Positions 14,125-14,552 of a DNA stretch of 14,552 nucleotides are shown here, one piece after another. Under the pieces are notes generated by a model. It was not told where the DNA came from. It saw nothing but the letters and a program-made list of their open reading frames with translations, and searched no databases. Every line of letters begins with the position of its first letter. Positions within the stretch are counted from its first letter, which is position 1. Source of the stretch: an uncultured beta proteobacterium (GTDB lineage Bacteria > Pseudomonadota > Gammaproteobacteria > Burkholderiales > Rhodocyclaceae); assembly GCA_903933395.1 (NCBI GenBank), contig CAIZKA010000002.1, forward strand, positions 1-14,552. The letters are read 5' to 3'. The position numbers and the translations under genes were made by a program.

Positions 14125-14552
14125 ATGAAAATACTGGTGGTGGGTTCCGGCGGACGCGAACATGCCATGGCCTGGCGTCTTGCCCAGGCTCCCGGCTTGC
14201 AGAAGGTTTATGTCGCGCCGGGCAATGCCGGCACGGCGCGCGAGCAGGAGCTGGAAAACCTGCCGATCACCGACATCAACGTGCTGGCCGACTACGCCCA
14301 GCGCGAAAAGGTCCATGCCACCGTGGTGGGACCCGAGGCGCCGCTGGCGGCCGGCATCGTCGATGTATTCCGCGCCCGCAACCTGCGCATCTTCGGCCCG
14401 ACCAAAGCTGCGGCGCAACTGGAAAGCTCGAAGGATTTCGCCAAGCGTTTCATGACCCGTCACAACATCCCGACGGCGAAATTCAGCACCTTCTCCGACA
14501 TCAAGGCGGCGCATGCCTACATCGATGCCGAGGGCGCGCCCATCGTGATCAA
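14125..14552 (+). CDS. purD: phosphoribosylamine-glycine ligase PurD, 5' part only
   Basis: PurD couples glycine to 5-phosphoribosylamine with ATP and forms glycinamide ribonucleotide, the second step of purine synthesis. About 142 codons are present before the window ends. The product opens MKILVVGSGGREHAMAWRLA, the typical PurD N-terminal domain. It continues with YVAPGNAGTA at 30-39, VVGPEAPLAAGIVD at 74-87 and IFGPTKAAAQLESSKDFAKRFM at about 95-116, where the ATP-grasp part begins, then NIPTAKFSTF. AAGG upstream supports the ATG at 14125. It follows purH across the CACAGAG inverted repeat and is likely co-transcribed with it. Confidence 0.97.
   Translation, partial: MKILVVGSGGREHAMAWRLAQAPGLQKVYVAPGNAGTAREQELENLPITDINVLADYAQREKVHATVVGPEAPLAAGIVDVFRARNLRIFGPTKAAAQLESSKDFAKRFMTRHNIPTAKFSTFSDIKAAHAYIDAEGAPIVI

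Overview
The window is GC-rich, densely coding chromosomal DNA from a proteobacterium, most likely a betaproteobacterium; something near the Rhodocyclales is an inference from gene order and style. It carries the conserved lptD-surA-pdxA-rsmA envelope/ribosome cluster, divergent amgK-murU, then pepP-ubiH, dusB-fis and purH-purD. No phage, transposase, tRNA, rRNA or CRISPR array is visible. Almost everything is housekeeping.

Left half (1-6515, minus strand): one tight operon read from lptD leftwards. It encodes the LPS outer-membrane translocon LptD, the outer-membrane protein chaperone SurA (which helps fold LptD), PdxA of pyridoxal phosphate synthesis, a YafJ-like class II glutamine amidotransferase, and the start of RsmA/KsgA, which is cut by the window edge. 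Stops and starts overlap or abut (4 bp, 29 bp, 0 bp), so the genes are probably co-transcribed and translationally coupled. The amidotransferase is an extra gene compared with the Escherichia coli order.

Middle (6516-6718): a 203-bp divergent control region. It holds a near-perfect palindrome that reads as an extended -10 promoter element on both strands, one firing towards lptD and one towards amgK.

Right half (6719-14552, plus strand): amgK-murU (peptidoglycan amino-sugar recycling, 4-bp overlap), pepP (Xaa-Pro aminopeptidase) overlapping a UbiH-family flavin monooxygenase, dusB-fis (4-bp overlap), then a 228-bp intergenic region with a terminator-like G/C hairpin, purH, a 97-bp spacer filled by a large imperfect hairpin made of six 9-bp-spaced CACAGAG units, and the 5' part of purD. 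Three plus-strand transcription units (amgK, pepP, dusB) are each preceded by the same motif GCTANAATC, and all three starts lack an obvious Shine-Dalgarno sequence.

Points of most interest: the CACAGAG inverted repeat between purH and purD, the symmetric promoter palindrome, the long Pro/Ala-rich N-terminal linker and two-cysteine pattern of LptD, the shortened UbiH-like protein with an altered DG motif, the short Fis, and the amidotransferase of unknown role inside the lptD operon. I do not see a clearly new multi-gene system.
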